A stretch of 64,000 bases of DNA from WHSW01 sp963767475 (lineage in GTDB: Bacteria > Actinomycetota > Thermoleophilia > Solirubrobacterales > 70-9): assembly GCA_963767475.1 (NCBI GenBank), contig CAVYEI010000002.1, forward strand, positions 434,001 to 498,000, given 5' to 3'. Made by a program: the position numbers and the translations under genes. Under the pieces are notes generated by a model. The model did not search any database. It worked only from the letters and a program-made list of their open reading frames with translations, and was not told where the DNA came from. Shown piece after piece: positions 16,810 through 25,501 of the stretch. Within the stretch, counting starts at the first letter, position 1. Each line of letters begins with the position of its first letter.

Positions 16810-17664
16810 TCATGCGGTGACCGCCTCGGTCGATGCGCCGAGAGCGCTCCAACGCTCGAGCTCCGAGAGCTGGAGTTCGAGCTTCGCCCGGATGCTCTCC
16901 AGAGCCATCTGTCCCAACGGCAGGCGCAGCGGGGGATCGTCGGCCTCGACCGCCTCGATGATCGCCGCGGCAGCGCGGTCGGGATCGCCCGGCTGGGTCC
17001 CATCCATCCCGGCGAAGGCCTCGCGGGCCTCGCCGACGCTCTCGGCATAGTCATCGATCTCCGCGGCCACCTCCGCCGACTCCGCGCTGGCGAACTCCGT
17101 CCGGTGAGGACCCGGCTCGACGATTGTCACCTTGATCCCGAGGTGTTCCACCTCGCTGGCGAGTGATTCCGAGAGGCCCTCGACAGCGAACTTGGTCGCG
17201 GAGTAGTAGCCGGCGCCCACCATGCCCTCGATGCCTTGCAGCGAGGACATCTGCACGATGTGGCCCGAGCGCTGGCGGCGCATCTGGGGCAGCACGGCAC
17301 GCGTCACGTGCGCCATGCCGAAGAAGTTGACCTCGAACTGGCGGCGCAGCTCGTCTTCGCTCAACTCCTCGATCGCGCCGAAGTGGCCATAGCCCGCGTT
17401 GTTGACGACAACGTCGAGGCGCCCGAATCGATCCACGGCGTTCTCGACCGCCGCGCGAGCGGTGGTCGGGTCGGTGACGTCAAGCCGCAGGGCGAGCGCC
17501 TCGGGATGGGCCCGTCCGAACGATTCGACGAAGTCGGCTCCGCGGCCGGTCGCCACGACCCGGTCGCCTCTGGTGAGTAGGGCCTCGGAGATCGCGTGGC
17601 CGAAACCGCGCGAGGCTCCGGTGACCAGCCACACGCGCCGTTCGTTGTCGGTGCTCGGGGGCAT
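16810..17664 (-). CDS. Short-chain dehydrogenase/reductase, classical type
   Basis: 284 residues. NAD(P)-binding TGASRGFG near the N-terminus, structural NNAGYG, catalytic Ser in IVQMSSLQG and the YSATK active site, and the VEPGPHRTEF post-catalytic loop. It belongs to the oxidoreductase group resembling 17-beta-hydroxysteroid or YdfG-like enzymes of 270-290 residues. It lies upstream of the XRE/SDR pair on the same strand with a 64-base gap. Substrate unknown. Confidence 0.85.
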   Translation of the reverse strand: MPPSTDNERRVWLVTGASRGFGHAISEALLTRGDRVVATGRGADFVESFGRAHPEALALRLDVTDPTTARAAVENAVDRFGRLDVVVNNAGYGHFGAIEELSEDELRRQFEVNFFGMAHVTRAVLPQMRRQRSGHIVQMSSLQGIEGMVGAGYYSATKFAVEGLSESLASEVEHLGIKVTIVEPGPHRTEFASAESAEVAAEIDDYAESVGEAREAFAGMDGTQPGDPDRAAAAIIEAVEADDPPLRLPLGQMALESIRAKLELQLSELERWSALGASTEAVTA

Positions 17665-17868
17665 GTCCTACCTCCAGTTCTGGATTTCCGTCGTTGTAGA
17701 GAGAGTTCCCGCTTGCGCGCACTTCGAACGGGACCGCAGGTGCCTGGTCAAAACGTGCCCAGGCAACGAGCGAAGTTGCCTAAGGGCGCGCTTTGCAGTG
17801 AACGTGTTCCTCCCAGCCATGGCGACGCGCTACTCGCGGCCCAAAGCAACTGATGAGAGGGACCGCGT

Positions 17869-18401
17869 CTACGCCGCGCAGTAGGTGAGGAGGACCACGC
17901 CGGAGTCGAACCGTTTCACCTCGTCGAGCTCCATGCGGACGGCTCCCCTGTCGCCGAGCACGTGAACGTTTCCCTCGCCCCAGACGAGCGGGTTGAGGTA
18001 GACCTCGTACTCGTCGATCAGGCCCTTTTCGGCGAGGGCGTAGGCGAACTCGCCGCTCCCGTGCATGAACAGGTCACCGTCGACCTCGTCCTTGAGCTTC
18101 GGGATCGAGTCCTCGAGGTCCCTTTCGAGCAGGGTCGCGTTCCGCACTCGAGCTCACCGGACAGGGTGTTGGACCCGACGTACTTCGGCATCGGGTTGAG
18201 CATGTCCGCCCACTTGCCCGACTCGCTCGGCCAGTAGCCCGCCAGGCCCTCGTAGGTCTTGCGGCCCAGTACCAGCCCGCTGGATGCCGCCTGACGCTCG
18301 AACGAGTACTCAGCGTGGTCTCCGTCCGCCTGCACCCACTCGCCGACCGGGTCGATGACGCCGTCGATGGTGGCCTGCGTGGTCGCGATCAGCTTTCCCA
18401 T
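17869..18401 (-). pseudogene. Dihydrofolate reductase-like (RibD C-terminal) protein with one frameshift
   Basis: Starts at ATG 18401 (MGKLIATTQATIDGVI) after a good AAAGGAG site. The N-terminal half (YSFERQAASSGLVLGRKTYE, then WPSESGKWADMLNPMPKYV) and the C-terminal half (LLERDLEDSIPKLKDEVDGD, then GSGEFAYALAEKGLIDEYE) are both typical of the dihydrofolate-reductase-family proteins of actinobacteria. They lie in different frames. One base is missing near 18147 (GAGTGCGG, expected GAGTGGCGG). Restoring it gives a normal protein of about 177 residues. Decay or sequencing error cannot be distinguished. Confidence 0.75.
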
Positions 18402-18495
18402 CTCGATTCTCCTTTGGTCACGGGTGCTCCTCTGAGTGCCCTCGACGACCCTTTCACGTTTCGCCTCGTTGCCACGCCAAGCATCCCGGCCAGGC

Positions 18496-18807
18496 TCAAC
18501 CATCGTCTCCGAAAAAGCGATACGAGCCGACTACAGTGGCCTGATCGGGCGTCGGTGGTTCCGCGACCCAGCCCTTCAGGTTCTCCTGGAACTCACGGAA
18601 CTCGGCGAGGCCGGGCAGAGGATTGTCCACCCCCTCCTCGATCTCCAGCAGCGCCACATAGGTCACACCGTCGGACAGGCGATACGACGCGTAGCGGATG
18701 CCTTCAAGCTCTGCGCGCTCGATCGCCGCGAACATGTCCTTGACGGCCGCATCGACTTCTTCGACAGCATCCTGCCTCACCTTGGAACGGACCATCAGCA
18801 CGGTCAT
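18496..18807 (-). CDS. Antibiotic-biosynthesis-monooxygenase (ABM)-like protein
   Basis: 103 residues with a good GGAGG site 8 bases before ATG 18807. The ferredoxin-like alpha+beta fold of the ABM family is suggested by MTVLMVRSKVRQDAVEEVDA at the start, a central YASYRLSDGVTYVALLEIEE strand pair and the LAEFREFQENL helix. Small ABM proteins are cofactor-less monooxygenases or dimeric sensors. It lies 94 bases upstream of the DHFR-like gene. Its promoter/leader is homologous to that of the small peptide genes at 25-26.6 kb. Confidence 0.65.
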   Translation of the reverse strand: MTVLMVRSKVRQDAVEEVDAAVKDMFAAIERAELEGIRYASYRLSDGVTYVALLEIEEGVDNPLPGLAEFREFQENLKGWVAEPPTPDQATVVGSYRFFGDDG

Positions 18808-18851
18808 CGACTGCCTCCTTCGCTCGAGTAGTTGACGTTGCGCCCCCCCTT

Positions 18852-18960
18852 TATCGACGCCCGAAGGCAGGGGCCTACCGATCGCACAAATTCGATCGCG
18901 ATCAGCCTAGGCGGGGCTCGACAGGCAGGCAATCGTGGTTGCTGCTTAGTCGATCATGGA
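18852..18960 (-). promoter_or_regulatory. Promoter and hairpin leader of the ABM gene, homologous to the peptide-gene leaders
   Basis: On the minus strand: conserved TAAGCAGCAACC, a -35 TTGCCT (18927-18932), a 17-base spacer and a -10 TAGGCT (18904-18909). Then come a CGATCG...CGATCG hairpin and a TGCC-TTCG-GGCG tetraloop hairpin in the untranslated leader. About 80% identity over roughly 105 bases with 25172-25276 runs from upstream of the -35 to the leader hairpins, then ends before the coding regions, which are unrelated. Confidence 0.55.
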
Positions 18961-19016
18961 TGGTGGCCTTTCGGCGAGACCCGATCGGATCACGTCTCTC
19001 GCAGCCCGAGGTGCAT

Positions 19017-20171
19017 CTACCTGCCTACCTCCACCAGGGCGCGTGCAGCCCGTGTCAGCCGCCGCGGCCCATCGTCAAGAACGGCGATCGTGTCCTCAAT
19101 TCGAATTCCATACCGGTCCGGGATATAGATGCCGGGCTCGACGGTGATCACGGCCCCGGCGGGGAGCGCCTGCGTATTTCCCTCGACGATCGACGGGGAT
19201 TCATGAAGGCCCAGGCCGAGCCCATGCCCGGTGCGAGGGCCGTTCCATTCCCCGAGTCCCGCGTCGATGATCACAACGCTGGCAGCCACGGCCACATCGT
19301 GGGCCGTGGCTCCCACGGTCGCTGCCGCGACTCCCGCCGCTTGAGCCGCACGAACCACCTCATAGCGCTCGCGGTAGTCGTCCGGTGCAGGGCCGATGAA
19401 CACCTGTTGGGTGATGTCTGCGAAGTAGCCGTTCAATCGGACCGCGATGTCGACGAGCACCGGTTCCCCGAGCTTGAGAGGGGTGCAATCGGCGACGTGG
19501 TGAGGGTGGGCCGAAGATGGGCCGGCTTGGACGAGCACGTAGTCAGCGAGCTCGGAGCCAGCCTCGCGCATCAAGGCCTGAACTCGGGCCTTGAGCTCGC
19601 CTTCGGTCATTCCCGCTTGCGCATGCTCGAAGACGTACTCGATGCCTCGCGAAACCAGGTCGCTTGCCGCTGCAATCGACTCCAACTCGGCCTGTCTTTT
19701 GACCAGCCGAAGCTCCGAAAGGACCGGGCCGGCCGGTTCGAGCGTCGCCGGAAGGTGGTCTCCAAGCTGCGAGAGGAACGCAAACGGGAGCTCGTCGTCA
19801 ATAAGCACCCGTCCATCTCTTGGGAGTGGGCCGACACTTGCGAAGGCCAGCTCAAGCGCGGGTCCCGGACCCGCGCGGTCCGACCAGGGCACGGTCGGTG
19901 GACGGCCGGGGCCGGAGCTGAACTCGGCCGCGTCGAAGTCCGGGAGCACCATGACCGCAGCCTTGGGAGTGACGATCAGAGCGGTTAGACGCTCGAGTGC
20001 CAGAGCCTCAAACGACAACAAGTAGCGCAGGTTGTCGAAAGGTCCGATCACGCATGCGTCAAGGCCGCGGTCAATGAGCGCTCGCTGCAAGAGCGAGATG
20101 CGATTGCCGTTGTCCGCGGCGTCCGAGGCCTCCACGGTTTCAGTCGGTCGACGAAGCATCCGCCAGTTCAA
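19017..20171 (-). CDS. M24-family aminopeptidase P/Xaa-Pro dipeptidase
   Basis: 384 residues. The N-terminal creatinase-like domain is at about 25-160 and the C-terminal pita-bread domain at 165-380. Metal ligands are visible: Asp in VLVDIAV, Asp in YFADITQQV, His in TGHGLGLGLHE, Glu in TVEPGIYIP and Glu in RIEDTIAV. It would cleave Xaa-Pro peptides or act as a related prolidase in the cytoplasm. ATG 20159 (MLRRP) is an alternative start. It stands alone between the ABM and NmrA-like genes on the same strand. Confidence 0.88.
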   Translation of the reverse strand: MNWRMLRRPTETVEASDAADNGNRISLLQRALIDRGLDACVIGPFDNLRYLLSFEALALERLTALIVTPKAAVMVLPDFDAAEFSSGPGRPPTVPWSDRAGPGPALELAFASVGPLPRDGRVLIDDELPFAFLSQLGDHLPATLEPAGPVLSELRLVKRQAELESIAAASDLVSRGIEYVFEHAQAGMTEGELKARVQALMREAGSELADYVLVQAGPSSAHPHHVADCTPLKLGEPVLVDIAVRLNGYFADITQQVFIGPAPDDYRERYEVVRAAQAAGVAAATVGATAHDVAVAASVVIIDAGLGEWNGPRTGHGLGLGLHESPSIVEGNTQALPAGAVITVEPGIYIPDRYGIRIEDTIAVLDDGPRRLTRAARALVEVGR

Positions 20172-20303
20172 CCAAAGGTGTTCTTTCGCGGGTCATCGAC
20201 TCGACGAGCTCACATCCCGCTGCTATTTCGGGACGCGTCTCACTTATAGCGAGTAAATGGGCAGGCGACGCGGATGGGATTCCGCGACGCCCGCCCGTTC
20301 CGA

Positions 20304-21095
20304 TCACGCTGCCTGTGCAACGAGGGTGGTCTCAACCCACTCCTCGAACGTGGGACCTGCGAGAGTTGCGTCCGGTCCCGGCAGCAGACCGTCCGTCTCG
20401 AACAGTTCGCGGTCGGGGTCGTCCGGGTCGCTGATCCCCTCAACTCGGGTGGGGTCACCGCGCCGCGCCGCGAGCAGGCTCGCCATCTCGACGAGACTCT
20501 CCTCGCGGGGACCCGCGATCTCGGTGATCGAGGCCGCCCCGGGTCCGGCTCCGGGACCCGATTCGTTGGTCAGATCCACCATCACCTCGGCGACGGTCCT
20601 GGCAGCCACCAGTTGCGTGCGCATCTCCGACACGTAGCTGACGTCGCCCTGGCTGCCCCACTCGAGCAGCTGCGGGACGAACTCGTGGAACTGAGCCGCG
20701 CGCACGATCCGAACCGGGATCGGGCCTGACTGGAGGGCCCGTTCGTGGTCCACTTTCGCGGCGTTATAGCCGTCGGTGAACCGGTCGCAGCCGATGATCG
20801 AGACGGCAACGATCCGCTCGACGCCGGCCCGCTGGCCGACCTCGTGGAGATTCCGCGCCGCTGCTGCGAAGAACGCCGCGGCCGCCTCCCGCTCGGGCGA
20901 CGGACCCGTGGCAGCGTCGACGACGCATTCCACGCCCGTCAGCGCCTCCGCCAGGCCCTCGCCGGTGATTACATCGACTCCGTTCGAGCGCGAGATAGCG
21001 ACGACCTCGTGTCCAGCTCGTTCGAGCAGGTCGACCACGTGATGGCCGACGCGCCCGGTTGCCCCGGTCACAGCGATCTTGCTTGGTGTTTCCAT
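20304..21095 (-). CDS. NmrA-like NAD(P)-binding protein
   Basis: 263 residues. The N-terminal KIAVTGATGRVGHHVVDLLE is the GxxGxxG Rossmann motif of atypical SDRs. The catalytic YxxxK is replaced by GYNAAKVDHE, placing it with the NmrA/SDR_a5 type, which act as redox sensors or reductases. An AGAGG-like ribosome site precedes the ATG. It lies 109 bases upstream-facing of the MFS exporter gene on the same strand, possibly in the TetR-controlled transcript. Confidence 0.8.
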   Translation of the reverse strand: METPSKIAVTGATGRVGHHVVDLLERAGHEVVAISRSNGVDVITGEGLAEALTGVECVVDAATGPSPEREAAAAFFAAAARNLHEVGQRAGVERIVAVSIIGCDRFTDGYNAAKVDHERALQSGPIPVRIVRAAQFHEFVPQLLEWGSQGDVSYVSEMRTQLVAARTVAEVMVDLTNESGPGAGPGAASITEIAGPREESLVEMASLLAARRGDPTRVEGISDPDDPDRELFETDGLLPGPDATLAGPTFEEWVETTLVAQAA

Positions 21096-21204
21096 GATTG
21101 CTCTCCTTTCGGCCGATGCTCTTCACACCGGTCCGGTTGTTGGTGTTGATACGTGCGTCTCTTAGACGAAGCCGAGCCCGCGGAATGGACGGGCCCTTCC
21201 GTGG

Positions 21205-22695
21205 TCACGCCTCGGCCTCGGCCAACTGGCCATTGGCAGCCGTTTCGCCGAGCCCGGCATGGGCACGACTATCGGCACCGCGAATCAGGATCAGGGTCAG
21301 GGCCAGGCCGAGCGCCGCGATCACGGCACCGCCGAGGAAGGCCGCCTGGAAGCCCTCGGTGAGGGCACCGGGCACGGCCCCTGGATCGCCGCCGGCGGCG
21401 TCGATCGCCTCATCGGTGCGCGAGTTGGCGATCGTCGCGAGCACGGCGAGTCCGAGTGCGCCACCGATCTGCTGAGAGGTGTTGATCAGCCCGCTTGCGA
21501 GCCCTGACTCCTGGGGCCGGATACCGGTCATCGCAGCGATAGTGTCCGGGACCATCGCCAGCCCGAGACCCGCCCCGGCCAGCACCGAAGGTCCGAGGAC
21601 GTCGACCCCGAAGCCTCCGTCGGCCGAGATCCGCGAGAACCAGACAAGGGCGACTCCGATCGCCGCCATGCCCATGATCAAAACCGGCTTGAAGCCGAGC
21701 CTGGTGACAAGGTGCGAGGCGATCCCGGCGGCGAAAACGATCGTCACCGCCAGCGGTAGATAGGCCAGCCCGGTCTCGATCGGGCTGTACCCGAGCACTT
21801 GCTGCAGGTAGAGCGTGATGAAGAAGAACATCGAGATCAGCGATGCCCCGATCAACAGCCCGACCGCGTTCGCGCCCGTCAGGGTCCTGAGGCGAAAGAT
21901 TGCGAACGGCACCAGCGGCGCATCCGACCGCGCCTCGATCACGACGAATGCCCCGAGCAGCGCGATCGCTCCTACGATCAGGCCAATCGTCTGGGCCGAA
22001 CTCCAGCCGGCTTCAGCAGCATTGACAATCGCGTACACGAGCAGCGACAGGCCGCCGGTAATGGCGCCTGCTCCGAGAACGTCAAAGCGGCGCGTGGCCG
22101 ACTCCGAGCGGCTCTCGGCGATCAGCGCCGGCGCGAGCGCGGCGACCGCGATCGCTACCGGAACGTTCACCCACATAACCCACTCCCAGCCGAGACCATC
22201 GGTGAGAATCCCGCCGAGCAGGACTCCGACCGCACCCGCGGCGCCGCCGACAGCTCCCCAGGCGCCGAGCGCCTTGTTCCGCTCACCGCCGTCGCGAAAG
22301 GTGGTGGTGATAATCGAGAGCGCCGCCGGGGAGATGAGCGCGGCTCCAAGGCCTTGGGCCGCGCGCGCCGCAATCAGCTGGCCCTCGTTTGAGGCGAACC
22401 CCGCCATCAGCGATGCCGCCGCAACTACCAGCAGACCCCCGATGAAGACCGGCCGGCGTCCGAGAAGGTCCGCCAGCCTGCCACCGAGCAGCAGGAAGCC
22501 GCCAAATGTCAGCACGTAGGCGTTTAGAACCCAGGAGAGATTCGCCTGGGAGAACGAGAGGTCTTCGCCGATCGAGGGCAGCGCCACGTTCACGATCGAG
22601 GCGTCGAGGACGACGATGAACTGCGCGAAGCAGAGCAGGATCAAGGCGATCCAGCGGCGCCGCTCGCGTACCTGGGTTGTCGTTTCCTGACTCAT
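21205..22695 (-). CDS. MFS multidrug exporter, DHA2 (14-TM) family
   Basis: 496 residues, strongly hydrophobic with about 14 membrane segments. Signature motifs: FIVVLDASIVNVALPSIGED in TM1 (motif D1) and LGGRLADLLGRRPVF after TM2 (motif A), typical of EmrB/QacA proton antiporters. It exports toxic compounds across the cytoplasmic membrane. It is divergent from a TetR gene with two palindromes in the shared promoter region, so repression by that TetR and induction by a substrate is likely. Confidence 0.9.
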   Translation of the reverse strand: MSQETTTQVRERRRWIALILLCFAQFIVVLDASIVNVALPSIGEDLSFSQANLSWVLNAYVLTFGGFLLLGGRLADLLGRRPVFIGGLLVVAAASLMAGFASNEGQLIAARAAQGLGAALISPAALSIITTTFRDGGERNKALGAWGAVGGAAGAVGVLLGGILTDGLGWEWVMWVNVPVAIAVAALAPALIAESRSESATRRFDVLGAGAITGGLSLLVYAIVNAAEAGWSSAQTIGLIVGAIALLGAFVVIEARSDAPLVPFAIFRLRTLTGANAVGLLIGASLISMFFFITLYLQQVLGYSPIETGLAYLPLAVTIVFAAGIASHLVTRLGFKPVLIMGMAAIGVALVWFSRISADGGFGVDVLGPSVLAGAGLGLAMVPDTIAAMTGIRPQESGLASGLINTSQQIGGALGLAVLATIANSRTDEAIDAAGGDPGAVPGALTEGFQAAFLGGAVIAALGLALTLILIRGADSRAHAGLGETAANGQLAEAEA

Positions 22696-22729
22696 TTTCT
22701 ACTCCTTTCTTGGAGGCCAAGCCGAAACG

Positions 22730-22789
22730 GAGGCTAGCCTCAACTTCTTGGCGTCGGCACCATAGCACAAATGCGGAGGCATGCCTCCG
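22730..22789. promoter_or_regulatory. Two palindromic operators between the MFS and TetR genes
   Basis: GAGGCTAGCCTC (22730-22741) and CGGAGGCATGCCTCCG (22774-22789) are both perfect palindromes sharing the GGAGGC half-site. They lie in the 114-base gap between divergent starts. The longer one is flanked by AGCACAAAT and ATTCGTGCT, which are themselves nearly complementary. These are the probable binding sites of the adjacent TetR repressor. Confidence 0.6.
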
Positions 22790-22809
22790 ATTCGTGCTAA
22801 CGTTGCCTT

Positions 22810-23481
22810 GTGAGCACGAAAAAGACAGGTGAGCGGCCGCTGCGCTCCGATGCAGAACGCAACCGCACGCGCATCCTCGCCGCCGCCTCCGAGCTCTTCG
22901 CAGCCGAGGGAGTCGACGCCTCCCTAGAGGAGGTCGCCGCCCGCGCCGGGGTCGGCGTCGGGACCGTCTACCGTCGCTTCGGAGACAGGGAGGGCCTGAT
23001 CGACGCCCTCTTTGAGGATCAGCTCGCGGAGGTCGCTGTCCTCGCCCACCGAGGCCTTGAGATGGACGATGCGTGGACCGGGCTCGAGTTCTTCCTGCGT
23101 GAATCCACTGCCCTCAGCGTGGCCGATCGGGGTCTGCGCCAGGCGGTGCTCAACCCGGCACGCGGGAGCGAGCTTGCGGCACGCGCGCGCGACACCATTG
23201 CGCCGCTGGCGGCGCGGCTCTTTGAGCGCGCCCTTGATGACGGACGCCTGCGCGGCGACCTCGGTGTCTTCGATATCCCGATGATGCAACTAATGCTCGG
23301 CGCCCTGGCTGATGTCACCGGCGAGGTCGATCCCGAGTTTTGGAAGCGTTTTCTCGGGATCCTTTTGGATGGGATGCGCACCAGCCGGCAGGCGCCGACG
23401 CCGCTGCCGGGTGAGCCGCTGGACGCCGAGCGCTATGCAGCGGCAATGTCGCAGGCCCGCCCGGCGACGCGGCTTCGGTAA
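22810..23481 (+). CDS. TetR-family transcriptional repressor
   Basis: 223 residues from GTG 22810. The N-terminal HTH at about 18-63 is clear (NRTRILAAASELFAAEGVDA, then LEEVAARAGVGVGTVYRRFG), followed by a helical ligand-binding domain. It is divergent from the drug exporter, with two palindromes between them, the classical arrangement for autoregulated efflux control. Confidence 0.9.
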   Translation: MSTKKTGERPLRSDAERNRTRILAAASELFAAEGVDASLEEVAARAGVGVGTVYRRFGDREGLIDALFEDQLAEVAVLAHRGLEMDDAWTGLEFFLRESTALSVADRGLRQAVLNPARGSELAARARDTIAPLAARLFERALDDGRLRGDLGVFDIPMMQLMLGALADVTGEVDPEFWKRFLGILLDGMRTSRQAPTPLPGEPLDAERYAAAMSQARPATRLR

Positions 23482-23924
23482 GGGGGGTCAGCTGACTGAG
23501 GGCGCTTGATGGGGATGAGCAGAACTGCGACATCCGTTCAGCAGCCGATGTGCAGCAGGAGCCCGAGTGGCGCTTCGAACGACGTCCGCACGCGGCCAGA
23601 CCGGGCTGGACGCGATCTTTCACGGTGCGGCCGACTTTGAACTGGAGCTAGTCGAGAACCGGGACGCTCGACGGTCACATCTCTACCGACCCACCCTCCA
23701 CTGACCTATACAGATTTCGCCTGCCGGGGCGCGCGTCACCAGGGCTCGACCGACCAACGACCCTGGCTGTGCTGAGGCAGATCCCTCGCCGTCGAGAAGG
23801 ATCGACTCTTCCGAACGGACGGAAATGCTCTGGCTCAGGCACAGATCCTGAAGCGCCAGATCCGATGTAGGCGGCGGCCCGGCGCGCGCGACAGGCAAGT
23901 GGGGACCTGCCTATACTGGCCCCA
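23482..23924. other. Intergenic region with no recognised gene
   Basis: 443 bases. Frames on both strands lack family similarity and ribosome sites. The composition is coding-like in places (23520-23650), so a gene remnant is possible, but I cannot assign one. Confidence 0.45.
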
Positions 23925-24197
23925 TTGACCGACCTATTCCACGCACTCGCGGCGCCGGCTCGGCGAGCGATTCTGGACGAGCTTCACGATCGAGACGGCC
24001 AGACGCTCTTCGAGCTCTGCACCAGGCTGACGATGAAGCACCAGCTCGAGTTGTCGCGACAGGCGATCTCGCAGCACCTGGACGTCCTGGAAGCGGCCGG
24101 CCTGGTAAGCAGCAAACGCCAGGGCAGGTACAAGTTCCACTACCTCGATACCGCACCGCTGAAAGCCATCGCGCAACGGTGGTCGATCGAGGCCTGA
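23925..24197 (+). CDS. ArsR-family regulator
   Basis: 90 residues from TTG 23925. It is a winged-helix protein: LFHALAAPARRAILDELHDR at the start, the recognition helix ELSRQAISQHLDVLEAAGLV, and the wing KRQGRYKFHYLD. No metal-binding CxC is present. It is followed 16 bases later by a VOC protein gene, a common regulator/enzyme pair. TTG is chosen because nothing upstream fits and the family start is immediately before LFHALA. Confidence 0.85.
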   Translation: MTDLFHALAAPARRAILDELHDRDGQTLFELCTRLTMKHQLELSRQAISQHLDVLEAAGLVSSKRQGRYKFHYLDTAPLKAIAQRWSIEA

Positions 24198-24213
24198 CGA
24201 GGAGGTAAGACCA

Positions 24214-24609
24214 ATGAGGATCACAGTTTCGAGTGTCCTGGTGGATGATCAGGAAAAGGCGCTCAGCTTCTACACCGAGACTCTCGGGTTCGTGAAGAAG
24301 GAGGATGTCCCCCTTGGCGAGGCCCGCTGGCTGACCGTGGTTTCCCCCGAGCAGCCAGACGGGACCGAGCTGCTGCTCGAGCCGGACGGCCACCCTGCCG
24401 CCAAGCCGTTCAAGGAGGCGCTGATCGACGACGGAATTCCCTTCACGTCGTTCGCCGTTGAGGACGTCAACGCTGAGTACGAGAGGTTGAGCGCGCTCGG
24501 AGTCGAGTTCACGCAGAAGCCGCTCGAGATGCCAACCGTCACCACCGCCGTGTTCGACGACACCTGCGGCAACCTGATCCAGATCGCGAGCCAGGGCGAC
24601 GGGCGCTGA
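24214..24609 (+). CDS. VOC-superfamily (glyoxalase/bleomycin-resistance-like) protein
   Basis: 131 residues with a GAGGAGG ribosome site. Two beta-alpha-beta-beta-beta modules are visible: ISSVLVDDQEKALSFYTETL-type start, LGFVKKEDVP, then IPFTSFAVEDVNAEYERLSA and FDDTCGNLIQIAS with the final metal-ligand position. These proteins are metal-dependent lyases, dioxygenases or antibiotic binders, and the substrate is unknown. Co-transcribed with the ArsR gene. Confidence 0.8.
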   Translation: MRITVSSVLVDDQEKALSFYTETLGFVKKEDVPLGEARWLTVVSPEQPDGTELLLEPDGHPAAKPFKEALIDDGIPFTSFAVEDVNAEYERLSALGVEFTQKPLEMPTVTTAVFDDTCGNLIQIASQGDGR

Positions 24610-25171
24610 CGACCACCACGGGTGCCCGGCGGCCACGCCGATCGCTCAGCCGCTGGTTCCCTTCGGCGTGAGGGGCTTCCGCCCGGCCGGGATTTGCACC
24701 CACTAGACGCCGCGTCTTACTAGTCCTGCGGACCTCACGAATGCGGCGTCGTGGGCCTGTACGAGCCGGCACATAGGGCGGACGTCGCCGAATCCGATCC
24801 GCGTCGCCCGCCCTCTCGATCTGGGTGTCTCGCGCCCGGGGCAACGAGAGCCGAGCTTGAGCCTGGCGCGCGCCGGGATCGCAGGCTTGTCTCCCTCGCG
24901 ATGGGAGGATCTCCGATCCCGTCGGAGCCGTTCACGGAGTAAGGGGAACGACGAAAGGAACGTGATGAGCGTGCCTAGTCGACCTCGTCGCGGAGGCACT
25001 CATGCCGGGTTGCTCATCGTCGATTATCACAGCGTCATCGTCGACCGTCAGCGGCAGAGATGTGGACACTGCACGCGACTCCGACAGCGACCCCATTGGG
25101 TCAATGGCGTCGACGACAGTCACAGGCCACTCGGTATCCCGGAGCGTCACGCAAGTCCATCGTCCGTGATC

Positions 25172-25276
25172 CCATAAGCAGCAACCGCGATTGCCGGCCT
25201 GCCCAACCCGGCCTAGGTTGGTCGCGATCGGATGTGGGTTCCGATCGGAAGTACCGCCTTCGGGCGTCGATTGAAA
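25172..25276 (+). promoter_or_regulatory. Promoter and hairpin leader of peptide gene 1
   Basis: -35 TTGCCG (25191-25196), 17-base spacer, -10 TAGGTT (25214-25219). The leader then folds into CGATCGGA-tgtgggt-TCCGATCG (25225-25247) and a CGCC-TTCG-GGCG tetraloop hairpin (25255-25266), just before the GAAAGGAAG ribosome site. The same layout, with about 80% sequence identity, precedes the ABM gene at 18.8-18.96 kb. Confidence 0.6.
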
Positions 25277-25287
25277 GGAAGTGGCCA

Positions 25288-25428
25288 ATGCGGTCCACCT
25301 CACTCGCTCAGCTCTCGGTTCGTTTCGCCCAGCGCAAGGGCCTGATCGTCGGGACCGGCGTCGCCCTCGCCGCCGCGGTCGCGCTGTTGCTCGGCGACTC
25401 GCACTCGCTCGGGATGACGCACAACTGA
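25288..25428 (+). CDS. 46-residue membrane peptide, copy 1
   Basis: ATG 25288 follows GAAAGGAAG with 7-base spacing. The peptide has a basic N-terminal part (RSTSLAQLSVRFAQRKG), one hydrophobic segment at about residues 19-35 (LIVGTGVALAAAVALLL) and a short polar tail GDSHSLGMTHN. This looks like a signal-anchor or a secreted propeptide. The three copies are identical in DNA except codon 45 (His here, Phe and Tyr in the others). A terminator hairpin follows 73 bases later. No family recognised. The CPBP protease gene downstream may process it. Confidence 0.6.
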   Translation: MRSTSLAQLSVRFAQRKGLIVGTGVALAAAVALLLGDSHSLGMTHN

Positions 25429-25501
25429 CGAACGTTTGTGGGGCCTCCCACGGCGTTTGAGCCTCGAGCGAGCTCTGGTTTCTGGCAGCTCGCGACGGCT
25501 C

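Noticed and set aside
24690..24735. Possible tRNA or attachment site around GGGATTTGCACCC
   Set aside because: The minus strand has a T-arm-like GGTGCAAATCC but no cloverleaf. The adjacent ACTAGACGCCGCGTCTTACTAGT is a simple hairpin after the VOC gene and may be a weak terminator.
24965..25177. 70-codon frame in the 5' part of peptide cassettes 1 and 2, with an AAAGGA site and a CGHC motif
   Set aside because: It is absent from the truncated third cassette, has an unusual composition and shares no family. Its duplication is explained by the DNA repeat itself.
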